From Synechococcus sp. RSCCF101 (lineage in GTDB: Bacteria > Cyanobacteriota > Cyanobacteriia > PCC-6307 > Cyanobiaceae), in the NCBI RefSeq assembly GCF_008807075.1, contig NZ_CP035632.1, positions 2,294,001 to 2,358,000 of the forward strand: a stretch of DNA of 64,000 nucleotides. The letters are read 5' to 3'. The number at the start of each line of letters is the position of its first letter. The first letter of the stretch is position 1. Below the pieces are notes generated by a model, which made no database searches, was not told where the DNA came from, and saw nothing but the letters and a program-made list of their open reading frames with translations. The position numbers and the translations under genes were made by a program. This document shows, piece by piece, positions 55,578 through 64,000 of this stretch.

Positions 55578-56628
55578 TGGCCTGCCAGCGCTCGATCAGG
55601 GCGTCGCCGGCCGGCCGGTCGCAGTTGCCGCCCAGGCCCTCGGCGATGGTGCAGACATTGGAGACGAAGGTGGCCACCAGGCTGGAGCCCGGGGCGGTGC
55701 CGTCGGCCAGCAGGGCCGTGTCCGAGAGGGGCAGGCCCGTGCGGCTGGCGATGGTCTGCAGGGCCTTGCCGGGAGGGGTCTGCTCGGGGAACAGGATCGT
55801 GACCCCCTGGCTGCGCAGCTCCTCGGCCAGGTTGGCCAGGTCGGCGGGCCGGAGCAGATCACCGCTGCCGTGGGCACCGATCACGGCCAGATCCTGCAGG
55901 TCGTAGCGATCCGCCAGGCTGGCGAAGGCCCGGTGGGAGGTGGCCAGCGTGCGGGAGCCGGAGGGCAGGGTGCTGAAGGCCTGCTCCGCCCAGGCGTCCA
56001 GATCGCTCAGCACGACCTGTGCCTGCTGGAGCCGCGCATCCAGCCCGGCCGTGTCATCCGGCGCCAGCAGCTGCAGGCGGGCGCTGATCACTCCCGCCAT
56101 CACCGCGGTGTTGGTGGGGTTGTGCCACACGTGCGGATCCTGGTCGCCGTGGGCGTGACCGTCGTGATCGTGCCCGGTGTGGTCGTCGCCGGCGTGGGCC
56201 TCGTCGTCGTGGTCGTCGTGATGGTCCGCGTGGCCGATGTCCTTGAGGCTCACGGGCTTGATGCCGGGCGCCTCGGCGGTCCAGGTCACGTTGTCGCGAT
56301 CCCGCAGGCTCTCGAGCTGGGGCGTGAGAGTGAGGCCGTTGATGAACACGTGGTCGGCGCCTTCCAGCTCCTCCCGGTCGCTGGGGGTGAGGGCGAAGCT
56401 GTGGGGGTCATCGCCCGGTTCCAGCAGGCAGCTCACCGATGCCGCCGAGCCGGCCAGGGTGGTGGTGAGGTCGCACAGCACGCCATCGGCCGCCACCACC
56501 TGCGGTGCGTCCGCTTCCGCGGCGGGTGGCTGCGGGGCGCGGCAGCCGGCGGCAAGGACCAGGGCGAGAGCCACCAGGGCCCCGGTTCCGGCCGGGCGGA
56601 TCGGGCAGGCGCGTCGCGGTTCGATCAT
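55561..56628 (-). CDS. znuA: Zinc ABC transporter substrate-binding lipoprotein
   Basis: A 355-residue lipoprotein: lipobox LVLAAGC with Cys 29, then a cluster-9 binding protein fold. Metal-site His: GDDPHSFALTPSDR (H76), DPHVWHNPTN (H166) and LATSHRAFASLADRY, with a C-terminal Glu/Asp in PEQTPPGKALQTIAS. A His/Asp-rich loop at 133-169 (HADHHDDHDDEAHAGDD and more) is typical of zinc-binding ZnuA. The permease and ATPase genes of the transporter are not in this window. A Zur/Fur-like box lies 58-72 bases upstream. Confidence 0.9.
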   Translation of the reverse strand: MIEPRRACPIRPAGTGALVALALVLAAGCRAPQPPAAEADAPQVVAADGVLCDLTTTLAGSAASVSCLLEPGDDPHSFALTPSDREELEGADHVFINGLTLTPQLESLRDRDNVTWTAEAPGIKPVSLKDIGHADHHDDHDDEAHAGDDHTGHDHDGHAHGDQDPHVWHNPTNTAVMAGVISARLQLLAPDDTAGLDARLQQAQVVLSDLDAWAEQAFSTLPSGSRTLATSHRAFASLADRYDLQDLAVIGAHGSGDLLRPADLANLAEELRSQGVTILFPEQTPPGKALQTIASRTGLPLSDTALLADGTAPGSSLVATFVSNVCTIAEGLGGNCDRPAGDALIERWQAIRTER

Positions 56629-56685
56629 GGATGACGGTGCACCTCAGGCGTGGCGGGGAAAGCGAGCTGTGGCGCAGATCTTGCC

Positions 56686-56700
56686 TGAGAATGATTCGCA
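56686..56700 (-). promoter_or_regulatory. Zur/Fur-like operator upstream of znuA
   Basis: TGAGAAT-G-ATTCGCA: a 7-1-7 inverted repeat in which six of seven arm pairs match, and 12 of 15 positions agree with the Fur-family consensus TGATAATNATTATCA. It lies 58 bases ahead of the znuA start, where zinc-dependent repression would act. Zur is favoured by the target gene, though Fur cannot be excluded by sequence. Confidence 0.7.
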
Positions 56701-56766
56701 TTTTATGGGCGCAGCCCTGTGGGGTGTTCAGAGGCTCTGGCTGTGCAGTCCCGGCAGGGCTGAGGT

Positions 56767-59484
56767 TCAGCTCCCCAGCTCGATCCGGGTCGCGGCCTCC
56801 AGTAGGGCGCTGCGTTCCGGATCGCAGCTGAGCACGATCACCTGCAGGCCCCGATCGGCGGCCTGCCGCAGCATGCGGTGCACCCCCTGCTGGCGCTCGG
56901 GATCGCAGGCGGCGAAGGCGTCATCGAAGACCAGCGGCAGGCAACCCTCGTAAGCCTCGGCCAGCACCTCCGCCATCGCCAGGCGCAGGGCCGCGGCGAA
57001 CTGCTCGCGGGCTCCGGTGCTGAGCACAGCGAAGGGAAAGGCGGCCTCCCCGCCCCGCCGCCAGCCGAGATCGCCGAAGCCGTTGCGGGCGTCGTAGCTG
57101 AGGTCTGCCCGCGGCACCTCAGCGAACACCGGGGCCAGATAAGCGCTGATGCGCTCGCTGATCGGTGCGGTGTAGCGGCTGGCCATGGCGTTGCGCTCCT
57201 CCTCCAGCAGGCGGCGCAGCAGGCTCAGCACATTGGCTTCGGTCTCCAGCCGCTGCTGCTCCTGGCCGCAGGCCTCCAGCTGGGCCTGCTTCTGCTCCCG
57301 CTCCGCCTGCAGATCGCGGCTGCCGTTGCCCTGCAGCCGGCTTTCGGCGCGGATGCGGGCCGCTTCCGCCTGCCGCTGCTGCTCCTGCATCGCCCCGATC
57401 TCCCGGGTCAGCTCCTGTGCGCGGCGCGCCAGATCCTCCGGATCGAGGGCGGCCAGCTCGCGGCGATGTCCGGCGAGGCGGCCTTCCGCCGCGGTCCGCT
57501 GCGTCTCCAGCTGCTGCACGGCGGCCTCCAGCTCCTGCAGCGAGCCGGCGCGTGTGAGCACCTCGTCGATGCGGGTGCGGGTCTGCAGCAACTGATCGCG
57601 GGCCTGAGCCAGCCCGGCGTCCGCAGCCTCGATCGCGCGCCGGCCCTCCTCCAGGGCCCGCTCGGCCTGGGAGGCGAGCCCTGCCTGCCGCTCCGCCGCC
57701 GCCTGGGCCTGATCGCGCTCGCTGCGGGCCTGCTGCAGCTCCTGCTCGAGCTGGATGAGCCGGGCCTCGGGGTCCCGATCCATCGCGGCCTCGTCCTCCG
57801 GATGCTCCGGCAGCGCCTCGATCTGCTCCTGCACCCGCTCCTGCCGATGCTTCAGGGCGGCGGCATCGTCGCTGCCGCGTTGCTCCAACAGACGCTCGCG
57901 CTGTGCCAATAGGTCGCTGCGGCGCCGTTCGGTGGTCGCCGCCGCCTCCACCGACGCCACCCCCCCGGCGTCCAGCCCGCGCGCCAGGGCTGCCGCGGCG
58001 GCCTCAAGCTCCTTCTTGGCCGCTTCGATCGAGCCGCCGCCACCAGGCAGCAGGCGGATGGCCACGGCATCGCCCACCTCCAGCAGGCCGGCCTGACTGA
58101 GGGTGCAGCGGCTGCCGGCCTCCAGCGGCCGCCCGTCGAGCCGCACCGACAGGCCGGCCTGCAGCACCTCAAGGCCGGCGGCCATCGCCTCGGCCCGGGC
58201 CCGGGCGGTGTCGTGCTGCTGCTGCAGAGTCCGCAGCCGCTCCACCGCGCCGGCATCGATCGCCGGCAGCCGGGCGAGGTCCTTCTCCAGCTGCTCCAGC
58301 TCGCCCTGGAGCCGGCCGATCGCGCTGAGCCGTTCCGCCAGGCCCCGCTGCTGCCTCAGGGCTGTGGCGTGGCGATGGCGCTGCTCAAGACGAAGCGCAT
58401 CGCCGCGGAGTTCCGCTGCACGACGCCGCAGGGTCTCCAGCTCCGTGCGGGCCCGATCGAGGGCCTGCTGCCGCTGCGCCTGCTCGCCCCGCAGCGTTTC
58501 AAGCGCCCTGGCCTGAGGGGCCAGCTCCGCTTCGAGGGCTTCCCGGCGGCGCAGCTGGCTGCGGAGTTGCTCGCGGTCCGCCAGGGGTTGCTGCAGCTGC
58601 TGGCCGAGGGCCTTCAGTGCGGCCTCCTCCAGGCCGATCGCCTGCTGCAGGCTGCGGCAGGTCTCCTGGCGCTGCTGCAGGTCCCGTTGCTCCTGCTGCC
58701 GCTGGGGCCAGGCGGCGGCCAGCCGCGCCAGGGCGGCGCCGGCCCGTTCACAGGTCTCCTGCTCCTGCTGCTGCTCCCGGATCAGCCCCTCGATCGCGGC
58801 CAGTTCATCGCTGGCGTCCCGCGCGGCCTGCCGCGCGGCGGCCAGCGGCGAGCCCTTGCGCACCTGCGGTGCGCGGCTGGCGCTGCCGGGGGTGTGGATG
58901 GCGGACCAGCGCGCCTCGATCGACTCGCTCACGCTCAGATCCAGGGCCGACTGCACCGTGGGCCCCGTGCCGGCCTGGAGCCGTTCCACCAGACGGTCGT
59001 GGTCGTAGGCGGCGGCTGATCGCTCGAGCGGGTTGGCGCTGGAGGAGCCCTGCCACACCCAGAGATGCCCCCAGCGTTCGCGCAGCTGTTCGGCGGCGCT
59101 GCGGTTGCGGGCCACGGCGGCCGTGCCCACCAGCCGTGCCAGCGCCTCCTCCGCCTCATCGCCCTTGAAGCTGCGGCCGCTCGGGTCCTGCAGGGTGACG
59201 CTGCCGCGACTGCCGGCGAAGCGCTTGCGCAGGGTCCAGTCGCCGCCGCCGCTGCGCAGCACCAGCTCCACCCTGGGATCGGCCACGAACGGATCGGTGC
59301 GCATGGCCTCGAGCAGGGCGCCGCCGCTGCGGGCCGGCAGAAACAGCACCCGGTGCAGGGCTTCGGCCAGGGTGCTCTTGCCCGACTGGTTGGGGCCGGT
59401 GATCAGCGTCAGCCGCCGGTCGAAGCGCAGGTCCAGCTCCCGGTGCAGCCGGTAGTCGCGCAGGCGGGCGGAGATCAGTTGCAT
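56767..59484 (-). CDS. SbcC/YhaN-like SMC-type ATPase
   Basis: A 905-residue ATPase from ATG 59484. N-terminal Walker A GPNQSGKSTLAEALH with the YRLHRELDLRFDRRLTLITG lead-in, about 550 residues of Gln/Glu/Arg-rich coiled coil with a break near VRLDGRPLEAGSRCTLSQAG, signature motif LSTGAREQFAAALRLAM and Walker B LPLVFDDAFAACDPERQQG. No CxxC zinc hook is seen in the coil centre, unlike canonical SbcC/Rad50. It works with the nuclease encoded upstream (22 bases) in DNA end processing. Length fits YhaN-type proteins. Confidence 0.85.
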   Translation of the reverse strand: MQLISARLRDYRLHRELDLRFDRRLTLITGPNQSGKSTLAEALHRVLFLPARSGGALLEAMRTDPFVADPRVELVLRSGGGDWTLRKRFAGSRGSVTLQDPSGRSFKGDEAEEALARLVGTAAVARNRSAAEQLRERWGHLWVWQGSSSANPLERSAAAYDHDRLVERLQAGTGPTVQSALDLSVSESIEARWSAIHTPGSASRAPQVRKGSPLAAARQAARDASDELAAIEGLIREQQQEQETCERAGAALARLAAAWPQRQQEQRDLQQRQETCRSLQQAIGLEEAALKALGQQLQQPLADREQLRSQLRRREALEAELAPQARALETLRGEQAQRQQALDRARTELETLRRRAAELRGDALRLEQRHRHATALRQQRGLAERLSAIGRLQGELEQLEKDLARLPAIDAGAVERLRTLQQQHDTARARAEAMAAGLEVLQAGLSVRLDGRPLEAGSRCTLSQAGLLEVGDAVAIRLLPGGGGSIEAAKKELEAAAAALARGLDAGGVASVEAAATTERRRSDLLAQRERLLEQRGSDDAAALKHRQERVQEQIEALPEHPEDEAAMDRDPEARLIQLEQELQQARSERDQAQAAAERQAGLASQAERALEEGRRAIEAADAGLAQARDQLLQTRTRIDEVLTRAGSLQELEAAVQQLETQRTAAEGRLAGHRRELAALDPEDLARRAQELTREIGAMQEQQRQAEAARIRAESRLQGNGSRDLQAEREQKQAQLEACGQEQQRLETEANVLSLLRRLLEEERNAMASRYTAPISERISAYLAPVFAEVPRADLSYDARNGFGDLGWRRGGEAAFPFAVLSTGAREQFAAALRLAMAEVLAEAYEGCLPLVFDDAFAACDPERQQGVHRMLRQAADRGLQVIVLSCDPERSALLEAATRIELGS

Positions 59485-59506
59485 CGGGCTCCCGGATGTG
59501 GGCCGC

Positions 59507-60694
59507 TCAGCAGCTGGTGCAGCTGCGGTGCAGCTCCCGCAGCGCCAGCCGGGCCAGCTCGCCCTGCTCGGCATCCTCCTGCAGCTGCTGCAGACGCCGG
59601 GCGACGCGGGCCACCAGGGGATCGCCGGCCCGTTCCGTGAGCTGGCGCAGCTCCGCCGGGTCGGGCGCGACGCTGGTGCGATCGCGCAGCTTGAGGCGCA
59701 GCAGCCGGGCCTCAAGCCGCTGCAGCAGCTCCTTCAGAGCGGCGGCCGCCGCCAGGCTGAGGCTGCCGTCGAGTTCGAGCAGGAGCAGGTCCCGGTTGCT
59801 GCGACTGCCGATGGCGTCAGCAACCCGCTGCTCCAGCCGCTCCAGATCGGCGTCGTCGCTGAAGCGGTGGGCGATCTGGTGCCAGCCGATGGCGCCGGTG
59901 GGCAGCACCTCCACCTCGGGCGGACCGCCCCGCTCCAGCGTCACCAGCAGCGCCTGGCCGGAGCGGTAGTCGGCCGCGCGCGGGAAGCGGTCCATCTCAT
60001 GGCAGCCGCTGTACCAGGCCCGGGGCGCCACCTGCTTGAGGCCGTGCCAGTCGCCGAGGGCGATGTAATCGAGTTCGCTGGCGGGCAGAGCGGCCAGGTC
60101 GATGCGGTTGCCGCTCAGCGGCGGATTCTCGTCGTCGGCATCAGCGGGGCCGCTGCCGCCGCCGAACTCCTGGATCGAGCCGTGGGCCAGCACGATGCGG
60201 GGTCCGCCTGGCAGGGCGTTCCAGTGGAGGCTGCGCAGCCAGGCGGTGGGATCACCGGGCTCGCTGCGGCGCAGCAGCGGGCAGGGCAGCAGCAGGCCGG
60301 GCGGCAGCCCGTAGCGGCGCAGATCCACCGGCTCGCGCTCCAGCAGCACGTGCAGATTCGGGGCCAGCTGTTCGCGCTCCTCGAGGAAGTAGCGCTCCTG
60401 CCAGAGGCTGCCCGGCCCGCCGTGGTCGTGGTTGCCGGGAATCGCCAGCACCGGTCGATCGATGGCGCCGATGGCGCTGCAGGCGGCCGACACCTGGGCC
60501 CGGCTGGGCTGGGGCGCATCGAAGAGATCCCCCGCCACCAGGATGCAGGCGGCCTGCCGCTCACGGGCCAGGGCTCCCAGCCGGCCGATGGCCTCCAGCC
60601 GCTCCTGCCGCAGCCGGGCCCGCTTGTCGCTGTCGGCGACGCGGGCATAGGGCTTGCCGAGCTGCCAGTCGGCGCTATGGAGGATGCGGAGCAT
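59507..60694 (-). CDS. SbcD/YhaO-like metallophosphoesterase (Mre11 family)
   Basis: A 395-residue DNA repair nuclease. Metal motifs in order: SADWQLGKPYARVADS, ILVAGDLFDAPQPSRAQV, VLAIPGNHDHGGPGS, IVLAHGSIQEF and YIALGDWHGLKQ. The first motif has D-W-Q where classical SbcD has D-x-H, a variation also known in YhaO-type proteins. C-terminal part is the capping region that touches the ATPase. The ATPase gene follows on the same strand. Confidence 0.88.
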   Translation of the reverse strand: MLRILHSADWQLGKPYARVADSDKRARLRQERLEAIGRLGALARERQAACILVAGDLFDAPQPSRAQVSAACSAIGAIDRPVLAIPGNHDHGGPGSLWQERYFLEEREQLAPNLHVLLEREPVDLRRYGLPPGLLLPCPLLRRSEPGDPTAWLRSLHWNALPGGPRIVLAHGSIQEFGGGSGPADADDENPPLSGNRIDLAALPASELDYIALGDWHGLKQVAPRAWYSGCHEMDRFPRAADYRSGQALLVTLERGGPPEVEVLPTGAIGWHQIAHRFSDDADLERLEQRVADAIGSRSNRDLLLLELDGSLSLAAAAALKELLQRLEARLLRLKLRDRTSVAPDPAELRQLTERAGDPLVARVARRLQQLQEDAEQGELARLALRELHRSCTSC

Positions 60695-60709
60695 GGCGGC
60701 GGGGCCGGC

Positions 60710-61405
60710 TCAGCGCGGCGGGCCGTTGTAGATGGTGCGGGTCACGCTGCGGCCGTCGGGGCTCACGCTCAGCTCGGTCTCCAGCGTGGGACGGCGGTCA
60801 TTGTCCTGCCAGCCGGGCGTGCCGCCGGGAAAGCGGAAGCGGTAGCCGGAGCCGTCGATGCCGGTCACGCAGGGATTGGAGCGGGTGGCGGCCGGCGCCT
60901 GCATGCAGCGGCCGGGTTCGTAGGCGGCCATGCCGCCGTTGCGCTCCACGGCACGGGTGCGGGCCACATTGATGGCCAGGGAGGCGGGCCGCGGCGTGCC
61001 GTTGTAAAGCACCTCGCTCACCTCGCGGCCCTGGGGCGCGATGCGGATCTCGCTTTCCACGGTCGGCAGACGGTTCTGCTGCTCCCAGGCCGGAGACCCG
61101 CCGACGAAGTGAAACAGGAAGCCATCGGCATCGTCCTGCACCAGGCAGAGGTTGCTGCCGGGCACGGGGCTGGCGAACATGCATTGAGCCGGCCGGTAAG
61201 CGCTGAGGCCGCCGTTCAGCGCCACCACCGTTGTACGGGCCAAATTGATGGCCCGTAGTGCTTCGGGGGGCACGCGCGGTTGGGCGGAAGCGGAAGCGAT
61301 GTCCAGCAACGTGGTGGGTGCAAGGTGCAGGGCCGTAGTGATGCCGATTGCAGAAAGGGTGCGTACCGCGAATGAGTGTTGGAGAGCCGGCATGGCTGAT
61401 GACAA
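60710..61405 (-). CDS. Exported protein with a tandemly duplicated domain
   Basis: A 231-residue protein: signal sequence (ITTALHLAPTTLLDIASASA ending SAQP), then two copies of an about 88-residue domain at residues 52-139 and 143-231. Shared features: AIN-ART, NGGLSAY / NGGMAAY, CM near the middle, N-x-C (C75 and C87; C167 and C179), FHFVGGSPAW / FRFPGGTPGW, LPTVESEIRIAP / RPTLETELSVSP and YNGTPR / YNGPPR. Each copy probably has one disulfide. No named family known to me; periplasmic or secreted. ATG 61405 or 61393. Confidence 0.7.
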   Translation of the reverse strand: MSSAMPALQHSFAVRTLSAIGITTALHLAPTTLLDIASASAQPRVPPEALRAINLARTTVVALNGGLSAYRPAQCMFASPVPGSNLCLVQDDADGFLFHFVGGSPAWEQQNRLPTVESEIRIAPQGREVSEVLYNGTPRPASLAINVARTRAVERNGGMAAYEPGRCMQAPAATRSNPCVTGIDGSGYRFRFPGGTPGWQDNDRRPTLETELSVSPDGRSVTRTIYNGPPR

Positions 61406-61669
61406 GGTGACGTGATGTCTTCGGACTCAGCGTAGTACCGGGGTTCGCTGCCGCCAACGCTGCTCAAGAGAGATTGCAGTTGATGGCTCGGCATCCGTGG
61501 TCATCCGGGTGACTCGCCATCCGTGGTCGCTCCCCATGGATGGACGGGCGATGCAGACTGGCGTCTGACCTGTTGAGAGTGAAGTCTTGGCTCCAGCAAT
61601 CATCGGGCTATTTCGTAAGCGCTGATCCTCGTCTGCTGAAGCCCTGCCCGACCCCTGTCTGCATCGGCA
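61406..61669. other. Intergenic stretch without a clear gene
   Basis: About 260 bases between the duplicated-domain protein start and the end of the surface protein. CATCCGTGGTC occurs twice (61492-61502 and 61518-61528), a direct repeat 26 bases apart. No convincing reading frame; short open frames are random. The promoter of the duplicated-domain gene must lie here. Confidence 0.4.
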
Positions 61670-64000
61670 TCAGGTGTGATCAGGGCGAGCCTGGTCCTGT
61701 AGAGCGAACGGACTGGATGACGGCATTGAGGAGCTGCTGGAGCACGTCAAAGGAGGGGACGGCGATGCGGAGGGAGCTGCTGTCCTCGGGGTGTTGGTGT
61801 CGGAGTCGCCCGTGGTTTTGATGAGGCCGAGTTTTGCGGCGGCCTCGATGGCGGCGCGGCGTTCGGATTCGCTGTAGGTCTCGCTGGTTTCGGCGGGGGT
61901 GAGCACGAGCACATCGACGACGCTGTTGATGGCGGCGAGCCGTTCATCGATGCTGCCTGTGACGGACTGGATGTCACCGCTGAGGGAGGAGCCGTCCTGG
62001 AAGGAGGTCTGGATGCGTTGATCCAGACTGCGATCCAGGCGATCAGCCAAACTGAGAGCCTCCTGACTGCTGCGCTGAATCTCGCCGGCCAGGACATCCT
62101 GATCAGTGCCCGCTGCAGCCTCAAGCGCCTCGGCAAGGATCTCGCTGTCCTCAATCTCTGCCTGAAGAGCAGTGTCGGTGTCGGAGGTCAGGAGCGTGCC
62201 GGTGAGGAAGAGTTCGCTTTCCTCAAGCTGGAGATCGACGGGAGAGGGTTGCTGAGCATTCTCGACATCGGAGACCAGGGGCTGGGGTGCCTCCCTGGGG
62301 ACCGCGGGATCGGTCTCCTGATTGCGGAGCGGCTGTTGCTCGACCTGGGTGTTGATGACGACGTTGACGATGGGTGATTCGAGCAGGACCTCCACCAGCT
62401 CGGGGGTGTCCGGGACGGGGACCGGATCGATCCGAGTGTCGGATGTGGGCGTCGGAGTTGGAGTCGGCGTTGGCGTGGGAGTTGGCGCGGGAGCCGGGGC
62501 TGGAGTGGGCATTGGCGTGGGAGCCGGAGTTGGAGCCGGAGTCGGCGTTGGTGTGGGTGTTGGCGTGGGCGCTGGAGTTGGAGTTGGCGTGGGTGCCGGC
62601 GTAGGGCCGGGGATGATGGTGATGGTGGCGTTGTTCGTGACGCTGCCTCCGGGGCCAACGTTCAGGGAGGGAGGGGGAGCGCCGGGGCCGAGTTCAAGGG
62701 TGGTGTTGCCATCAAGGCTGAGGCTGCTCGTGCTGGTCGAGCCGATGGTCATGGACCCGCCGTCATCGCCAAAGACATTGAGCGTGGAATTGCGCAGGTC
62801 GATGGAGCGTCCATCGATGCCGATGGTGCCGCCGAGCGCGGGCGGATCAGCAATGAGTGAGCTGCTCTCGATCAGGACGTTGTTGGGCAGCGGTGTGCCG
62901 AGGCCGATGGCGATGCTGCCGCCGTTGGTGATGGTGCCGGAGGTGTTGAGCTGACTGCTGGAGAGGGTGATGGAGGGAGCGTCGATGGCGATGGTGCCGC
63001 CGGAAGCTGCGCCACTGACATCGATCGAGGCGTTGTTGAGGGAGAGGGGCTGCGAGCTGCTGGCGAGGGCGACGGTGGCACCGGGTGAGGTGATCGAGGC
63101 GTCACCGGAAAGGGACAGGGAATCGGTGGAGGTATTGACGATGGCGATGGTGGAGAAGCCGCTGAGGCTGCCGCCCTGTTGGGTGTAGCGATCGGAGATC
63201 GAGAGGGTGCCGGTTCCGCTGAGCAGGGAGCTGGCGCTGGTTTCGGTATCGGTGATGGCCAGGGTGGTGGCGGAGAGGCCGCCGGCAGCGATGAGGCTGC
63301 CGCCGTTCAGGGTCAGTGCACCGTTGAGTGCGGAGTTCTGGGCGACGGAGAGGTCCCCGCTGGCGATGGAGAGGCTGTTGTCTGCTGTGGAGAAGAGGCT
63401 GGCGATGGAGACCGATGAGTTGGTTGCGCCTGCCGCAATGGGATCAAAGAGGATGCTTGCGCCGCCGGAGAGATCGAGGGCGACCTGATCGGTGCTGGTG
63501 GGGAGCAGATCGGTGTTCCAGTTCTGACGGGTGCTCCAGAAGTTGTCAGTCCCGCCACCATCCCAGCAGATCGTGCCGGTGCCGCATCCTGAGCCGGTGG
63601 AGAAGAGGAGATCGAAGCTCTGGGGGCTGCTGGTGGTGTTGGTCTGGGACGAGAAGCCGGTCGGGATGGATTCGGTTGTGAAGCCGCCGATGATGCCGCG
63701 TGGAGTGGAGAGCAGACTGATCCGATCGCCGTTCACGGGTGTGTAGTTGGGCGTCAGAGAGGCGTTGAGGTCGCCATTGAGCACGAGTGAGCCACTCACG
63801 TCGATGCGGTCCGACTGAATGGGGTCGATCCCGGTGCCGCTCAGATCAACAGTGAGCACTGAGGATGGGGTCAGATCCAGATTTCCGGCAACACTGAGAA
63901 GGCCGATTCCGGCACCGCCGTTGGTGGGATTGCTGCCACTGCCGGGAGCGATGGTGCCCAGGTTGATGAGGGTGTTCCCGAAGACATCGATACGGCCATC
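61670..64000 (-). CDS. Large surface/exported beta-helix protein, N-terminus beyond window
   Basis: The frame is open to the right edge, so the window has only the C-terminal part (about 776 residues). The visible start is a beta-helix passenger of autotransporter type ([59 protein letters not shown]), followed by [13 protein letters not shown], Ser/Gly/Thr-rich strands, a Pro-Thr hinge, and an acidic C-terminal domain ([20 protein letters not shown]). No autotransporter beta-barrel or PEP-CTERM is seen. The last 40 residues look shifted; a one-base correction near 61788 gives a better end, [20 protein letters not shown] then [12 protein letters not shown], closing at 61680. Confidence 0.7.
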   Translation of the reverse strand, partial: DGRIDVFGNTLINLGTIAPGSGSNPTNGGAGIGLLSVAGNLDLTPSSVLTVDLSGTGIDPIQSDRIDVSGSLVLNGDLNASLTPNYTPVNGDRISLLSTPRGIIGGFTTESIPTGFSSQTNTTSSPQSFDLLFSTGSGCGTGTICWDGGGTDNFWSTRQNWNTDLLPTSTDQVALDLSGGASILFDPIAAGATNSSVSIASLFSTADNSLSIASGDLSVAQNSALNGALTLNGGSLIAAGGLSATTLAITDTETSASSLLSGTGTLSISDRYTQQGGSLSGFSTIAIVNTSTDSLSLSGDASITSPGATVALASSSQPLSLNNASIDVSGAASGGTIAIDAPSITLSSSQLNTSGTITNGGSIAIGLGTPLPNNVLIESSSLIADPPALGGTIGIDGRSIDLRNSTLNVFGDDGGSMTIGSTSTSSLSLDGNTTLELGPGAPPPSLNVGPGGSVTNNATITIIPGPTPAPTPTPTPAPTPTPTPTPTPAPTPAPTPMPTPAPAPAPTPTPTPTPTPTPTSDTRIDPVPVPDTPELVEVLLESPIVNVVINTQVEQQPLRNQETDPAVPREAPQPLVSDVENAQQPSPVDLQLEESELFLTGTLLTSDTDTALQAEIEDSEILAEALEAAAGTDQDVLAGEIQRSSQEALSLADRLDRSLDQRIQTSFQDGSSLSGDIQSVTGSIDERLAAINSVVDVLVLTPAETSETYSESERRAAIEAAAKLGLIKTTGDSDTNTPRTAAPSASPSPPLTCSSSSSMPSSSPFALQDQARPDHT
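62447..62612 (-). repeat. Pro-Thr/Ala dipeptide repeat hinge in the surface protein
   Basis: About 165 bases of degenerate six-base units (plus strand GTNGGN-like, e.g. GTTGGAGTCGGC) that encode alternating Thr-Pro and Ala-Pro. The codons vary at third positions, so the repeat is old and kept at the protein level. It would make a stiff extended linker between the beta-helix part and the C-terminal domain. Confidence 0.85.

Noticed and set aside
62447-62612. CRISPR array
   Set aside because: The repeat is a six-base degenerate unit inside a coding frame (Pro-Thr hinge), with no spacers of constant size and no cas genes nearby.

Overview
The window is a dense stretch of a high-GC, unicellular picocyanobacterial chromosome of the Cyanobium / freshwater-brackish Synechococcus type. 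This is inferred from the order mnmG - chorismate lyase (DUF98) - dnaB - rplI, a pair of DesC-type acyl desaturases, several small proteins I associate with cyanobacteria, and the high GC of the core genes. No database search was possible, so family names rest on motifs and remembered family patterns.

Layout. 0-4.1 kb: pdxH, a two-motif CDGSH Fe-S protein, a membrane protein, a secreted protein, then a compact bufA-bufB-bufC operon (DUF2282 precursor, DUF692/MNIO oxidase, DUF2063 partner), which is a bufferin-type RiPP locus. 4.1-7.7 kb: a visibly lower-GC islet with the 3' relic of a tyrosine recombinase, small orphan proteins, a broken SRPBCC gene, VOC and GNAT proteins and a BrnT/BrnA toxin-antitoxin pair. 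7.7-13.2 kb: an NmrA-SnoaL fusion facing an AraC regulator, a pyruvate/indolepyruvate-decarboxylase-like enzyme, and small proteins. 13.3-17.7 kb: class I ribonucleotide reductase nrdA-nrdB.

17.8-31 kb: a membrane J-domain protein, a P-type ATPase with a probable frameshift near its 3' end, an SDR, the methionine pair metY-metA (predicted to use acetyl-homoserine), valS, a small uncalled reading frame after valS, and ligA. 31-41.2 kb: SprT protease, small proteins, chorismate lyase, a GspC/PilP-like protein, mnmG, the glutathione-dependent formaldehyde pair (fghA, class III ADH), intein-free dnaB, and rplI. 41.3-48.8 kb: two desaturases bracketing an HTH-like gene, a methionine gamma-lyase-family enzyme, gcvH and gcvP.

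48.8-64 kb: a very acidic exported microprotein, pirin, FMN reductase, rubrerythrin, a metal-related group (DUF318 permease, TIGR03943 protein and a beta-propeller-like protein, facing znuA with a Zur/Fur-like box), an SbcCD/YhaON-like nuclease-ATPase pair, a secreted protein built of two copies of one domain, and the C-terminal part of a large repeat-rich surface protein that runs off the right edge.

I saw no rRNA, tRNA or CRISPR array. Very long antisense open frames (up to 1,347 codons) are byproducts of the high GC and are not annotated.
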